Part shown: positions 19,261 to 31,790 of the stretch, piece after piece
Position numbering within the stretch: position 1 is the stretch's first letter
Layout: the number at the start of each line of letters is the position of its first letter
Origin: Chara braunii
Lineage: Eukaryota > Streptophyta > Charophyceae > Charales > Characeae
DNA length: 34,213 bases
Direction: 5' to 3'
NCBI GenBank assembly: GCA_003427395.1
Contig: BFEA01000012.1
Span: forward strand, 2,012,618 to 2,046,830
Notes under the pieces: generated by a model
What the model was told of the DNA's origin: nothing
Database searches by the model: none
The model's input: the letters and a program-made list of their open reading frames with translations, nothing else
Translations under genes and position numbers: made by a program

Positions 19261-20169
19261 GAAAGAAGGTTAACGGAGACCCTAATTTTGAGACCACTTG
19301 CCATGCCATTTATATGAAAACCAAAGGGTCATTTTAATCAAACTTGCCACCAATTCGTAGAGTTAAGAACATACTAACTAACTACAAAAAAAAATCCAAA
19401 AAATAATAATAAAAAACATATAAAACAGCACAAGAGAAGGTTAAAAATAATAATAAAAAACATATAAAACGATAAGGCAAAAAAACATTTTTATGAAATT
19501 TCACCGACATCTCAATTTCAAAAACCTTGAGAACTTTTAGAAATCTTAACCGAGGAAATTCCAATTCTCCAAATGACACAAAATTTGGCACACACCAACC
19601 TTAAACCAAAACAAGAACAGGCAAAAAAAAAAAATTCAAAAAACATAAAATTTGACCCCGAAACCCTAATTTCAGTTTTAGACTCGTTACCCAAGGCCTG
19701 AAAATGGGGGTCCCTATTAACCATTTGTGCGAGAGAAGGTCGCGAGAGAAGGTTAACGGAAACCCTAATTTTCAGACCACTTTCCATGCCATTTATATGA
19801 AAACCAAAGGGTCATTTTAATCAAACTTGCCACCAATTCGTAAAGTGGACACCATACTAACTAACTGCAAAAAAGAATCCAAAAAATAATAATAAAAAAC
19901 ATATAAAACANCAAGGCAAAAGTGCATTTTCATGAAATTTCACCAACATCTCAATTTCAAAAATCTTGAGAAATTTCAGAAATTTTAACAGAGGAAATTC
20001 CAATTCTCGAAATGACACAAAATTTGGCAGACACCAACCTTAAACCAAAACAAGAACAGGCAAAAAAAAAAAAAAAAAAAAACATAAAATTTGACCCCTA
20101 AACCCTAATTTCAGTTTTGGACTCGTTACCCAGGGTCTGAAAATGGGGGTCCCCATTAACCATTTGTGC
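19261..20169. repeat. Direct duplication of a 425-470 bp AT-rich unit
   Basis: 19261-19730 and 19745-20169 share the same series of landmarks, from GGTTAACGGAGACCC (AAACCC in the second) to AACCATTTGTGC. The first unit has an extra internal repeat of about 45 bp (around AATAATAATAAAAAACATAT). The units are joined by a short GAGAGAAGGTCGC word. No coding. One N at 19911. The origin is unknown; it may be a satellite beginning or an old tandem duplication. Confidence 0.92.
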
Positions 20170-20224
20170 TCGATTGACGATTTTTCTATAATGAAAGTTG
20201 TTTTTTTGTTAAAAAAAAAAAAAG

Positions 20225-20633
20225 CTTCGCCACACAGACTTTTGAAACAACGAGGGTTTTTTATAAGCACATTAGAGCCTCGCTCCACTACTCTGCCTAT
20301 GTGCAAAAAAATGGTGTGAATCTTCCTCTTGAACGTGAGATACTGTGCCATAATTTTGTATTTTGTGCATGTCTTAAGTAGTGGAGCCAGACCCTGGTAA
20401 TCTGCCATTTTTTCTGTTTTTTTTTTTCCTCGCTAATCGACCGTCCCGAGAGGTTCTTTCCAAAAGACCACTCACGGTCTCTCAAAGAAACACTCGTGCC
20501 AGGCAAGTGGATCTTGCCCTCTTGAAACTACTTTTGATGCCCGCGTCTCTGACACCTTGCGAAAGTTTTTCGAAAGGAACTTTTTCCGACAGCTTTTCAA
20601 AAGGAACTTGTTTCGAAAACCTGTGTGGCGAAG
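20225..20633. repeat. Inverted repeat with nested foldback
   Basis: Outer arms CTTCGCCACACAG...GAAACAA (20225-20250) and its complement (20608-20633) match at about 22 of 26 positions. A related word, TTTCGAAAGGCTGTGTGGCG, occurs at 23992. Inside, GCTCCACTAC (20282-20291) pairs with GTAGTGGAGC (20378-20387), and ATGTGCAAAA (20299) pairs with TTTTGTGCAT (20361). The inner hairpin ends resemble the foldback that LINE-3 entered at 24532. Confidence 0.7.
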
Positions 20634-20691
20634 ATGCAGCATCCCAAATGCAAGGAAAGTCTTTGGGAGGAAATGGATAGAGAAATGAGTT

Positions 20692-21030
20692 ATGCGAGTA
20701 GAAGATTTGTGGGATGAACAGACTTTGGATTGGTTTAGTGAACAGGATTTAAGGACAACGTTAAGAAGACTCACCCTCGTTGAACAACATAGATGTCATC
20801 TTATTACAGCCCTTCCATCAGATTGGAAAGATTTGCTCTTCAAGAGGAAATCAAATCCAGTGGGCCGGTGGTACAAACCGGAAAGGGAACTACTAAGCAA
20901 TGTCCCGTGAAAAGTAACTGATGTGTATGACCCCCTAGCACTCAAGATTGAAGAATGGGAAATGGTGGAAGTGAAAGGCCAGGACAAAGTCCTATCCTTG
21001 AAATTCAAGGATAGCTTTGATATGGCCAAC
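20692..21030 (+). pseudogene. LINE ORF2 fragment, post-RT region
   Basis: Open from 20692 for 72 codons: LWDEQTLDWFSEQDLRTTL, then ITALPSDWKDLLF and VGRWYKPE. It aligns with LINE-2 (LWSEEDKNWLREQQLRNKL, AIPSEWVHELQV, VGKWYCNE) and LINE-3 (LWDNERHDW, EAIPLEWYRI, EGDWV). One stop (TGA at 20908) is followed by more of the same frame to about 21030. The fragment belongs upstream of the kind at 18207 in a complete ORF2. Since it lies downstream of that fragment on the same strand, two separate insertions or a rearrangement are implied. Confidence 0.8.
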
Positions 21031-23835
<2,805 letters not shown>

Positions 23836-23967
23836 AAAGGGATGCTGGACCCGGTTTCCAACACAGTTTTCCCACATTCTGGTTACCTATTTGTGGGAAC
23901 CCCGACCCCAGAAACTTTTATTGGAAATCAAATCATAAGTCTCTTTTTTTATTAAAAAAAAAAAAAA
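23836..23967 (+). mobile_element. Possible LINE 3'-end remnant with A-run
   Basis: GGATGCTGGACCCGGTTTCC at 23840 closely matches the 3'-UTR hairpin of LINE-3 (33144). About 100 bp later is an A-run (23954-23967). The pairing arm is TCCAAC, not TCCAGC, which loses one base pair. Too short for certainty. Confidence 0.4.
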
Positions 23968-24005
23968 GATGTTGCGTCCATTTTGCACGTTTCGAAAGGC
24001 TGTGT

Positions 24006-24027
24006 GGCGAGCCCCCTTCTTTTTTCG

Positions 24028-24083
<56 letters not shown>

Positions 24084-24093
24084 GCGAGCCCCC
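24006..24093 (-). mobile_element. T-tract flanked by an 11-bp direct repeat (tail-only insertion?)
   Basis: GGCGAGCCCCC occurs at 24006-24016 and again at 24083-24093. Between them is only a T-rich tract, with 54 consecutive T at 24029-24082. On the minus strand this is a poly(A) bounded by a target-site duplication, as expected if a LINE machinery reverse-transcribed only a tail. Slippage of a T-tract between chance repeats is the alternative. Confidence 0.5.
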
Positions 24094-24288
24094 AATTCAA
24101 TTACCTGTCGAATCTGGACAGGACAGCCTCAACAGTGTCTTTTTTTGTCAAAAACAAAAAAAAAGTTCCCCTGCCAGAATGCACTTGAAATGACAAAAAA
24201 AGAAGGAGGTCAAAATGCACTAGAGCGACAGTATCGTCCCAATCCGAACACCAACGGGCCTAGCTCAGTTGATGCAACCCTAGAGCGT

Positions 24289-24442
24289 GGTCCCACTAGC
24301 CAGGAGGATGGGATCGAATGCCCGGATTTAGAAGTGTTTGTGCACAGACGCAAGAAATAGAGTTTGAACCGCTTTTCTGCATCTTTGTGTAAAACACATC
24401 CAGATTCGGGCATTCAATCCGATCCTCTTTGCTAGTGGGACC
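24289..24442. mobile_element. 154-bp foldback element, copy B
   Basis: It starts GGTCCCACTAGC and ends GCTAGTGGGACC, with 42-bp inverted arms. It has the same length and similar sequence as 16989-17142. Just upstream, TAGCTCAGTTGATGC (24261-24275) resembles a tRNA A box, and GGGATCGAATGCC (24310-24322) resembles a B box at suitable spacing. The family could therefore be a tRNA-derived SINE. Copy A shows the B-box word but no clear A box. Confidence 0.85.
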
Positions 24443-24531
24443 TCGGCCTTGAACTGTTGAAATACAACGTGTATCGGACAAGCTACCCCACCATCCTCCC
24501 CCGAGAAGAACGCATGGTCATCAAAGCTTCG

Positions 24532-24639
24532 GGGCTCGCTCCACTACTCGACATTCTACATGCATGTAGAGGCCCTTCTGCAAATGCATTCAGAGGAGTC
24601 CAACATTGTGAATGTACTGGAACGACTGTAACGCCCAGA
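24532..24639. mobile_element. Left half of a foldback element split by LINE-3
   Basis: GGGCTCGCTCCACTA (24532-24546) pairs with TAGTGGAGCGAGACCC at 33647-33662 with one mismatch. With LINE-3 and one target-site copy removed, the arms lie about 130 bp apart, comparable with the hairpin at 20282-20387 whose ends are also GCTCCACTAC. A short palindrome, CTACATGCATGTAG, lies in this half. LINE-3 therefore inserted into an older foldback. Confidence 0.7.
24624..24639 (+). repeat. LINE-3 target-site duplication, 5' copy
   Basis: GACTGTAACGCCCAGA, identical over 16 bp to 33613-33628. It immediately precedes the C-rich 5' leader of LINE-3. Confidence 0.95.
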
Positions 24640-25235
24640 CCCCGCGATCCCTCTCCCCGACCATCGCCACCCGACCTTCCCCTCTCCTCCTCCAAACACC
24701 CCGACGACATAACCGTTTCCCCCACGATCCCTCTCCATATCCCGATCATGTTTCGCCGCCCCATAACCGACTCTCCCCGATCATCTCCCCCCTCTTTACC
24801 CTCTCTACAATACCCCGAACGTGTGACAGCACCGCGTCCAACACCCGATTCGATTCGGATCCCGTCTCGCCCCCGTACCCTATACCGACCCTGATACTCG
24901 ATCCCATCTCGCCCCCTTGATCCTTGGACGCCCCGACCCCGATCCTGACCCCGCCCCGTCCCGTCCTCGTGTCCCGACCAACCCCCCATATCCCGATTCC
25001 TCTCCCTCTTCCTCCTCCCCCTGTGTCCTGCCCCACACCGATCCTTCCCTGACGCATTCCGCCCTGATTTCTCCTCTGCCCCATCTCGATCCAGACCCCC
25101 CTCGTCCCGATCCGCCACGATCCTCCCCTGCCACATTTCCATCCCCATCATCCCGATCCGGACCCCCCTGCTATCCTAATCTCCCTCCCCTAACCCCCGG
25201 CGACTTAGAAAAACAGATAGGCTCTTACGCGTACC
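24640..25235 (+). promoter_or_regulatory. LINE-3 5' UTR, C-rich leader
   Basis: About 600 bp of CCCC/TCCC/CGAT-rich sequence with words such as CCCCGATC and TCCCGATC repeated many times. It is expected to hold the internal promoter of an L1-type element. The open frames on both strands are compositional. It resembles the LINE-2 leader in base use. Confidence 0.7.
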
Positions 25236-26506
25236 ATGGCTAGCTTGAATAATGAAGCAAGGAAGGGGAAAGGGAAGGGGTGGACACACACGATCTGGTA
25301 TCAGGGAGCCATGGAACACCACTCAACAACTTGGAAACCTCGGGATAGGATATATAGGATGGATACGGAAATGGCGGACACAGCCTCCCCTTCACACCCC
25401 CCTAAGTCTGATCATCCAGAAGGGTTACACTCCAGAACACCCCCCTCCCCGATAAATTTGCTTAAAGAAATGAGAGAAACAAATGAATTGCAGAAGGGGG
25501 AAGAAACAAGACAAGCACACCCCTTATTGTGGGCCGAGAAGCTTTAGAAAGTGTACTTGGGTCAAACCCTGTCAGTCAAAAGAGATGGGGAAGGGGAGAG
25601 AACCTGGAAATCCCGTTAGATAATCTGACGACAGCCTCAACATTTTTTCCCTCTAAAGTCCTGGCCTCTCCAGAGGATAAGATAATTAGCCGGGGGGAAA
25701 AAAACACAGGGTTAAGGCTTTATCAAGCAATATAATTAAGGAAAAGGACGCAATATACACCCGCTATGCAAGCACAAGGGTGTTTTATGATGATGCCACG
25801 TACAAATCCGCCAACAACAAGGTAGGGTGGATCAGGAAGCGTCTCGCAACCCTCAAGGGTTCAGAGGAGGGGGCGAGGGACTTCTTCCTAATCCAACCTA
25901 TCTCCTCGACAGTCTTCACAGTCCTCTGTATGTTTGACTCAGATAAACAAATTATGGACTCATGGCGGAGTATACCCTGCGGGCGCTCGGAGGTCCAGAT
26001 CTTCCCTTGTTCACCCCCGAAATAACAAAGACCGGAAGAAAAGCGAGAACAGTTAATGGCAGACTACTATTGGGAAGAATTCCGGCATGCGCCCATAGAA
26101 ATTCAAGGGGCATTTGTGCAGGAGCTCGCTAAAAAATATGAGATCGTTGATTTCGTTGACCCTCTTCCCCCTCTTGTGGCCCCAAGGGACGACTACCTCA
26201 TGGTGGCCCTGGATATCCCCAAAGGGCACATCTTCTCCATTGACGATGTCATATTTTTTCGGGTAGGGGGCAAGGATTTTAAGATCCACACAGCGCACAA
26301 GACACGACCTTGCTGTTTTAAGTGCCCGGCGTACGGACACATTTCCTTGGACTCGGGCTGCCCCCACCACCCGGCCAAGAGAATCAGATCCACTGGCCGC
26401 CTGCTTCGAGACCCTTTCAAAGAAAATTGGTGGAGAACAGTTGATGCAGGGCACGAAGGGTGGGTCTTTATAGATGAGCCTCGAGAAGAGGGAGGGGTTA
26501 GGGGGT
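25236..26506 (+). pseudogene. LINE-3 ORF1, N-terminal part with zinc knuckle
   Basis: The first plausible Met is at 25236 (MASLNNEARKGKGKGW). Coding passes through frames 25236-25547, 25529-25732 and about 25720-26022, then, after a stop at 26023, continues to 26506. Ordered segments include RVFYDDATYKSANNKVGWIR and YLMVALDIPKGHIFSIDDV, the latter aligning with LINE-2 IALRVPLGAMFSLRNVV. The knuckle is C26314, C26323, H26338, C26359 (first base of each codon), giving CX2CX4HX6C as in LINE-2. Probable role: RNA binding in the retrotransposition particle. At least two frameshifts and one stop make it inactive. Confidence 0.82.
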
Positions 26507-27512
26507 GAGAATGGGAGAAAAGTGAAGAAGTCAACTGGGACACAAAGCTACCCGACCAGTGGACCCCTTCTAAATCAGTAGAAACGCACATGGGAAGGAA
26601 TACCATCCCCCCACATACTCCCCCAAAAGAGGACATGACACTAATTAACAAACGAGAATCGTTGGGAACAGTTGGATCTGAGCCCCAGATTCACCCCGGT
26701 TAGAACCCAGGCCCCAGGACTTTATCACATCAATGGACATGGGTGAACTGTCGCAGACTCCGATTCTGAAGAAAAAAACGCCCGCTAACAAAAAAAGTAA
26801 GTTGTCATTGAATCCAACCACTTCCGGAACGAACAATCGATTCCAGGTCTTGGCGACATAAGATGGGAACAGGCAGGCAGTAGCACAACAGTCGGAGGAA
26901 CCAGGATGGGATGAATGCCACAGACAGTTAAAGAAAGCAGAGAAGGACAAGGAAGGAGACGATGCACGGGTGACCAAGGGGGAAGGAGGGGGAGGGGGGG
27001 CAAGTGATGCTCAGGTAAATAGGAAGGAAGGGGAGGGAGAGGGCGAATCATCACAGGAGAGCGAACAACGATCGTCCCAGGGGGAGGGGGCACACCAGCC
27101 AGCCACGCAACCCATTCCAGAGGGGGAAGCAGCAAGGAACGCTGCTAAAAAATACCCTGAAACCAAACCTCCCCAAGGTTCTCAGGTCAGCAAGGAAACC
27201 ACTAGAATGGACCCCTTCTTTCAAGTTTCTGGACCCCAACCCATGGATTGGGAATCACCAGCCTCCCCCCCGGATGTGGAGATGGCAGACGGTGCACCGA
27301 AAGCCTGGGGGTCACAAGGGCAAGAGGACGCAGAAACCAGATTGAGAAATCTGGCAGAATGGCTAATTGGCCAGCTCCGGGTACTTTACATAGGACAGGA
27401 CGAGATATACTGGGACGAGGCCTATGTGCAACTTTTTTCATTGTTAGACGAGAGCCCAAGCCTAAAACAGGCTTTAGAGCAGAGCCTGCCCCCAGAAACG
27501 GACTGGCAATAG
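26507..27512 (+). pseudogene. LINE-3 ORF1, acidic middle region
   Basis: After a TGA at 26506 the sequence becomes Glu/Gly/Gln/Pro-rich. The long open frame at 26970-27512 contains GEGESSQESEQRSSQ and MDWESPASPPDVEMADG, followed by a less biased stretch EDAETRLRNLAEWLIGQLRV and SLLDESPSLKQALEQ. It is placed like the Pro/Ser-rich middle of LINE-2 ORF1. The function is unknown and probably a flexible linker. Confidence 0.6.
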
Positions 27513-27536
27513 GTCTTGAACAAAATCTAGAACATT

Positions 27537-28226
27537 GTGCACCATAAATTCCAACCCCCTGTTCCTCTAGACACGCCCGACACATCCAAGGAGACAGACA
27601 AGGCCCCCCCCCACCNCCCCNACCAACCGCCCCCAGATGAGGACATACAACAACCCCTAAAAAACCCGCATCCCGAACAAGGAGAGGGAGAGGCAGCCGC
27701 AGAAGAGGGAACAGGCCCTTCAAAGCGGGCTAAACTACGCCATCTAATTAAAAAAGGGTTGTATCACAAAATTCTGCCAAAGGGGGATAAGGTTCTGGTA
27801 TTGCCAATTAGAAAGAAAGCCGGAAAATGGGAATTGGGCTTGTCGCTTGCTGAGTCTGAAGACCCATACACCCCTGCCTATGGAGGAATGAAACTACATG
27901 GGTGACACATGCACAAGGAAGAGGTATTAAAGACCCAGATAGTTACAGATTTCATCACCGGCCACTACGAACCAGGAGCAATGGCCACCATTAGTGTTTC
28001 AACAGAAGGACTGAAGATGACCTACAAATACCTCTATGTGAGATTCGAAGAGAATAAGGAGGCTGGATTGCTTTGGCATACACACAATATGATGTTCCAG
28101 GACACTCAACAACTGAAATTGAAGCCAAACATTATATGGTTGGCTAATGAACTACTCACATGTATCTGCACGATTCTAAGGAAAAGTATCATCAATAAGG
28201 GGTTAAACTGGGAGTCACAGGAATAA
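27537..28226 (+). pseudogene. LINE-3 ORF1 C-terminal domain
   Basis: Two open frames (27537-27902 and 27909-28223) lie in the same reading frame, separated only by a TGA and one codon. They carry basic SKRAKLRHLIKKGLYHK, then LPKGDKVLVLPIRKKAGKW, TPAYGGMKLHG, ITGHYEPGAMATISVSTEG and NIIWLANELLTCICTILRK. It parallels the C-terminal block of LINE-2 ORF1. Two N bases lie at 27616 and 27621. The fold looks mixed alpha/beta with alternating hydrophobics, but no family was recognised. ORF2 begins about 60 bp after it. Confidence 0.65.
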
Positions 28227-28281
28227 ATCCAGTTGCTTAGAAAATAGGGGAGGGTTTACGGTAGCACAATTATACTTCAAA

Positions 28282-29100
28282 ATGGACTGGGTAGATGTGG
28301 TATACGGGAATAACAAAAAATGGAAATACATCCTGCAGCAAGCATGCCTAGATATTAGAACGATCAACATGAATGATATAGCATCCCATAACCCCAAAAA
28401 AAAACTAAAGCATTATGAGATGTGATGAGGGGAGTCGGGGCAAGAACGTGGTCGGATGTGGTCTGCGTTCAGAAGACCCATCTGATGGATACACTCGAAC
28501 ACCACAGAGCCCACAAACAAGCCTGACCCTTCCAAAGCTATCAAGCTTTTGCCCCCTGTCCAGGCAGCTCAGGTGTAGCAATTTTGATTCCACCACATTT
28601 GGGACTCGAAGTACTCAGCTGGGAGAAGGATGAGGAGGAGGGTCGATGGGTCAAAGTATTGGGCATGTTGGAACTAGAAATCGTGTGCATAGTCTCCATA
28701 TATGCTCCCAACACGACCAGGGAGCCGAGGACCTTCTTTCAGAAAATGGAAACAATCCCCACCCCAGATGTCCCCATGATACTAGCATGAGACTTCAATG
28801 CCGCACCGGATAGGTGGCTGAACAGATGGAGAGTCCCCCACACCTCCGCTTATAATGCGGAGGAGGACGAACAAATGTTAAAATACCTATGCGCCCCACT
28901 CTCGCTTTTTGATACTTTCAGGCGCACCTACCCTACTGAAAGGGTCTTTACATGCATCCGAAACAATGACCCTGCCGTGACTCTCCAAATCCCGAATTGA
29001 TTTAATCCTGGTCTCAGAGGAGCTGGATTGTGGGCTCTCTGTAACAACAATATTACTGACCAGCCCATATCCCGGACTGGACCACATAATGTGCATGGCG
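28282..29100 (+). pseudogene. LINE-3 ORF2 endonuclease domain
   Basis: From the ATG at 28282, reading gives IRTINMNDIASHNPKKKLKH, whose Asn occupies the first catalytic position, then a stop. In shifted frames follow QKTHL (the QETK/H motif, Glu to Lys), VAILIPPHLG, SIYAPN (YAP motif) and ILA-stop-DFNA at about 28780-28803 (GDFN motif with TGA in place of Gly). The final RLD and SDH motifs are blurred near 28995-29085. The replaced catalytic Glu and the stops make it inactive. Confidence 0.8.
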
Positions 29101-29880
29101 GTGTGAACGTTTCGTAAACGATCAGACCAAGGGGCCAGTTACTACAAACTAAACACTTCCTTACTCAAAAGCAGCTCTTTTCAAAAATACCTACGACACG
29201 CCTGAGACTTTTGGAAAGACCATCGCCCGCAACAAGTATCACAAATCACTTGGTTCAATAATGGTTTGTTCTTCATGGCAAAAAAATGTAACGAATATTC
29301 TAAGCACCTGGCCGCTCAAAGATATCAGCAAGAAGTCACAATCATGCAATATCTAGTAAATGCAGAGCAAGAGCAAAATTTGTAAGGGTAGAAATAAAAC
29401 TCTGAGGAACTACAAACCCACATACAGGAATTGAAAGATCAGTTTCTCAGACATGCACAATACAAATGGCAAGGAGCCCAAACGAGGGCGAGGCTATCTC
29501 GATTCTCTTCTGAAGGGGTGATGAATTCTCACTTCTTCAGCCTGACCAAAACACATATTCAAAGGACCACAATTGAAGCACTTTACGAACCGAATGTCAG
29601 GGAAGCAGACCCGACCACAACGACAACTCGCTGCACCAAGATAACGTACGGCTTCTACAAAGATCTCTTTTCGCCACATATAGATAAATCTGACATATCA
29701 CACCATGATCACCTAATAACTAGGTTTCTCGAACCACTCAACAAAACACGAACGCTTGAACAACGTAATGCCTTAGAAGCCCCGCTCTCTAAAAACGAAG
29801 TATGGACCGCCCTTCTCCAAATGAAGGAGGATAAGGCTCCCGAGATAGATGGTTTCCCTAAAGAATTCTGGGAAGCTACA
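29101..29880 (+). pseudogene. LINE-3 ORF2 linker leading into the RT
   Basis: It includes SYYKLNTSLLKSSSFQKYLR (post-endonuclease) and WFNNGLFFMAKKCNEYSKHL. The open 150-codon stretch 29431-29880 has SRFSSEGVMNSHFFSLTKTH and TRCTKITYGFYKDLFS, then the RT entry KEDKAPEIDGFPKEFWEA. The order agrees with LINE-1 and LINE-2. A TGA replaces a likely Trp at 29203, and a cluster of stops lies near 29385-29398. Confidence 0.8.
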
Positions 29881-30712
29881 TGAGATTTTATGGGCCAGAA
29901 AGTTATGAATTTCTACAACGAAGTATGACTCACACGGGAGATGGGTGAAAAAGTGGAACAAGGGATACTAACACTCTTATATAAAAAAAAGAGATAAAAT
30001 GGATCTCAGAAACTACAGACCAATAACGCTCCTCACTGTAGTCTAGAAAATGTTGTCCAAAACCCTGACAAACAGAATGATCCCGGTGATGGAGGATCTC
30101 ATCCATCCAACACAAACTGGCTTCATGAAAAATATGAATATACAAGAGAACATCCTGTTGATTAACGAGATCCTCCAACTTACGAAGCACTCCCGCCAAA
30201 ACGCAGCCTTGATCTTCATTGATTTCGAAAAGGCCTATGACCACGTGGACTGACTGTTTTTAGATAAGTGTCTCCAAAAAATGAATTTTGGTCTGGATTT
30301 TCGACGATGGATACAAATCCTGCACCAAAATGCCATTACATCTATCCAAGTCAATGAAAATTTTGCGCCACTCATGCACTTAAAGCGTTCGGTCCGCCAA
30401 GGAGACCAGGAGACCCTATTGCCCTCTTCCTTTTCCTAATCATCATCGAGGCATTAACCGCTAACCTTCGGACAAACAAAAACATCACCACAATACGGAT
30501 TACACACATCCCGGAGGAGGCGATCCCAGTATGTTCGCGGACGATCTCACAATAATGGCGGAGACCACACACCGTAACATGAAGGAAATCCAACGGTTGA
30601 TGAAAAGGTTTACCAAGGTTTCTGACATGACAATAAACTGGGGTTCCAAGATGCAAGGATGGTCGATTCACCACCAAGGCGGACGCCCCTCAGAATCACC
30701 ACGCATTGCATA
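29881..30712 (+). pseudogene. LINE-3 ORF2 reverse transcriptase
   Basis: It continues from the TGA at 29881: VMNFYNEV, GILTLLYKKK, then, after a frameshift, RNYRPITLLTVV and HPTQTGFMKNMNIQENILL. The first catalytic motif, LIFIDFEKAYDHVD, lies about 30209-30250. Next come SVRQGD and, in another frame, the second motif MFADDLTIMAET (30531-30566) and MTINWGSK. Unlike LINE-1 and LINE-2, the box is a regular FADD, so LINE-3 belongs to another subfamily. Stops at 29881 and 30251 both sit where LINE-1 and/or LINE-2 have Trp. Confidence 0.92.
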
Positions 30713-31790
30713 GATGCCATTAGAGACCCCAATAAGAATCCTAGGGGTATCCATGACCGTAGGGGGGCGACCCCTAACCAACGACGAGTGAATCAATACC
30801 CCAACTCTGCATAAACTAAGTAGTTGGAAAAATAAACCCACATCCCTTTTCGGTCGGGCCTTAGTACTTAATAATGTGGTCTTCACATCACTATGGTATA
30901 AGTCTTTGATGTGGCCTTTGAGTAAAAAGACTTTGAGGGGCCTAAGGAAAAAGGCTGTCACCTTCTTGTGGAGAGGGGAAGGGGAGCCGGATAATGTGAT
31001 AAGCCGAGTAGCCTGGGACTCGGTTATCCAACCAAAAGCAAGGGGAGGCTTGGGAATTCTCGATCCGGCCATGAAGGCGCAGACATTACAAATAAAATGG
31101 ATTAAAAAATTGAATTTTGCCGCTCAAAGCCCGTTGTGTGTTCTAGCCTTGGAACATCTGGTCTGTTTGGCCCCGACTGCCCCCCATACGATTCACCCAC
31201 TGACTTGGCTAGAAGACCGGTTTTTGTCAATCCCGCATAAACTCCCACATAGAAGGAAGGGGAAGGAGGGAGGAGGTCAGATGTTGGATAAATTTTGACC
31301 ATCCCTGTTGCAAACATGACGCAAACTCCCGCTCCCAGACAAAACTCACCTCGACCACTGGGAGGAGGTCCATCGCCAACCCCTCTTTGGGAATAGATGG
31401 GTGACAGACACGAGGGGCTGCGTTATGACAAGCTCATCACTACCCTAGAAGAACTGGGTTAAGCACGGTGTACTCAGGGTAGGGGATTTGTGGGACAATG
31501 AAAGACACGACTGGAAAACAGGGGACCAGTTGCGAGCAACCTTAAGATATTGCCACCACGTACAAGAAGTTATGGAAAACCTTATTGAAGCTATCCCACT
31601 GGAGTGGTACCGAATCATCAAACGCGGCCCCTCCTTAAAAGAAGGAGATTGGGTAGCAAGCTCAGAGACCCCGTTGAGGGTTGGTTTGATACATATGGTG
31701 TCGTCCCAAACTGTCTTAGTTGAATCCTATGGTATCACCAGTCAGGCACCCTCCAAGGGAGTACAGCTCCCTTGGAATGGATAGACAGAG
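30713..31790 (+). pseudogene. LINE-3 ORF2 thumb and post-RT region
   Basis: An open stretch at 30876-31298 carries LWYKSLMWPLSKKTLRGLRK, AVTFLWRGEGEPD, VAWDSVIQPKARGGLGILDP and LQIKWIKKL, the typical LINE segment after the RT. Two TGA codons (31296, 31317) interrupt WRKLPLP-like sequence. The 31488-31784 stretch then has LWDNERHDWKTGDQLRATL and LIEAIPLEWYRIIKRG, shared with LINE-2 and with the fragment at 20692. Confidence 0.88.

Noticed and set aside
24457-24615. Host-like peptide SGLAPLLDILH, similar to GLAPLL on the minus strand at 20400
   Set aside because: The shared word comes from the foldback ends GCTCCACTAC, not from conserved protein sequence.
24629-24641. TGTAACGCCC, the common start of plant gypsy LTRs, seen here and again at 33616
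   Set aside because: Both occurrences are the 16-bp target-site duplication of LINE-3. There is no LTR pair, primer-binding site or integrase.
24483-25243. Several long open frames on both strands of the C-rich stretch
   Set aside because: They follow from the CCC/GAT-rich composition of the LINE-3 leader, precede ORF1 and show no domain.
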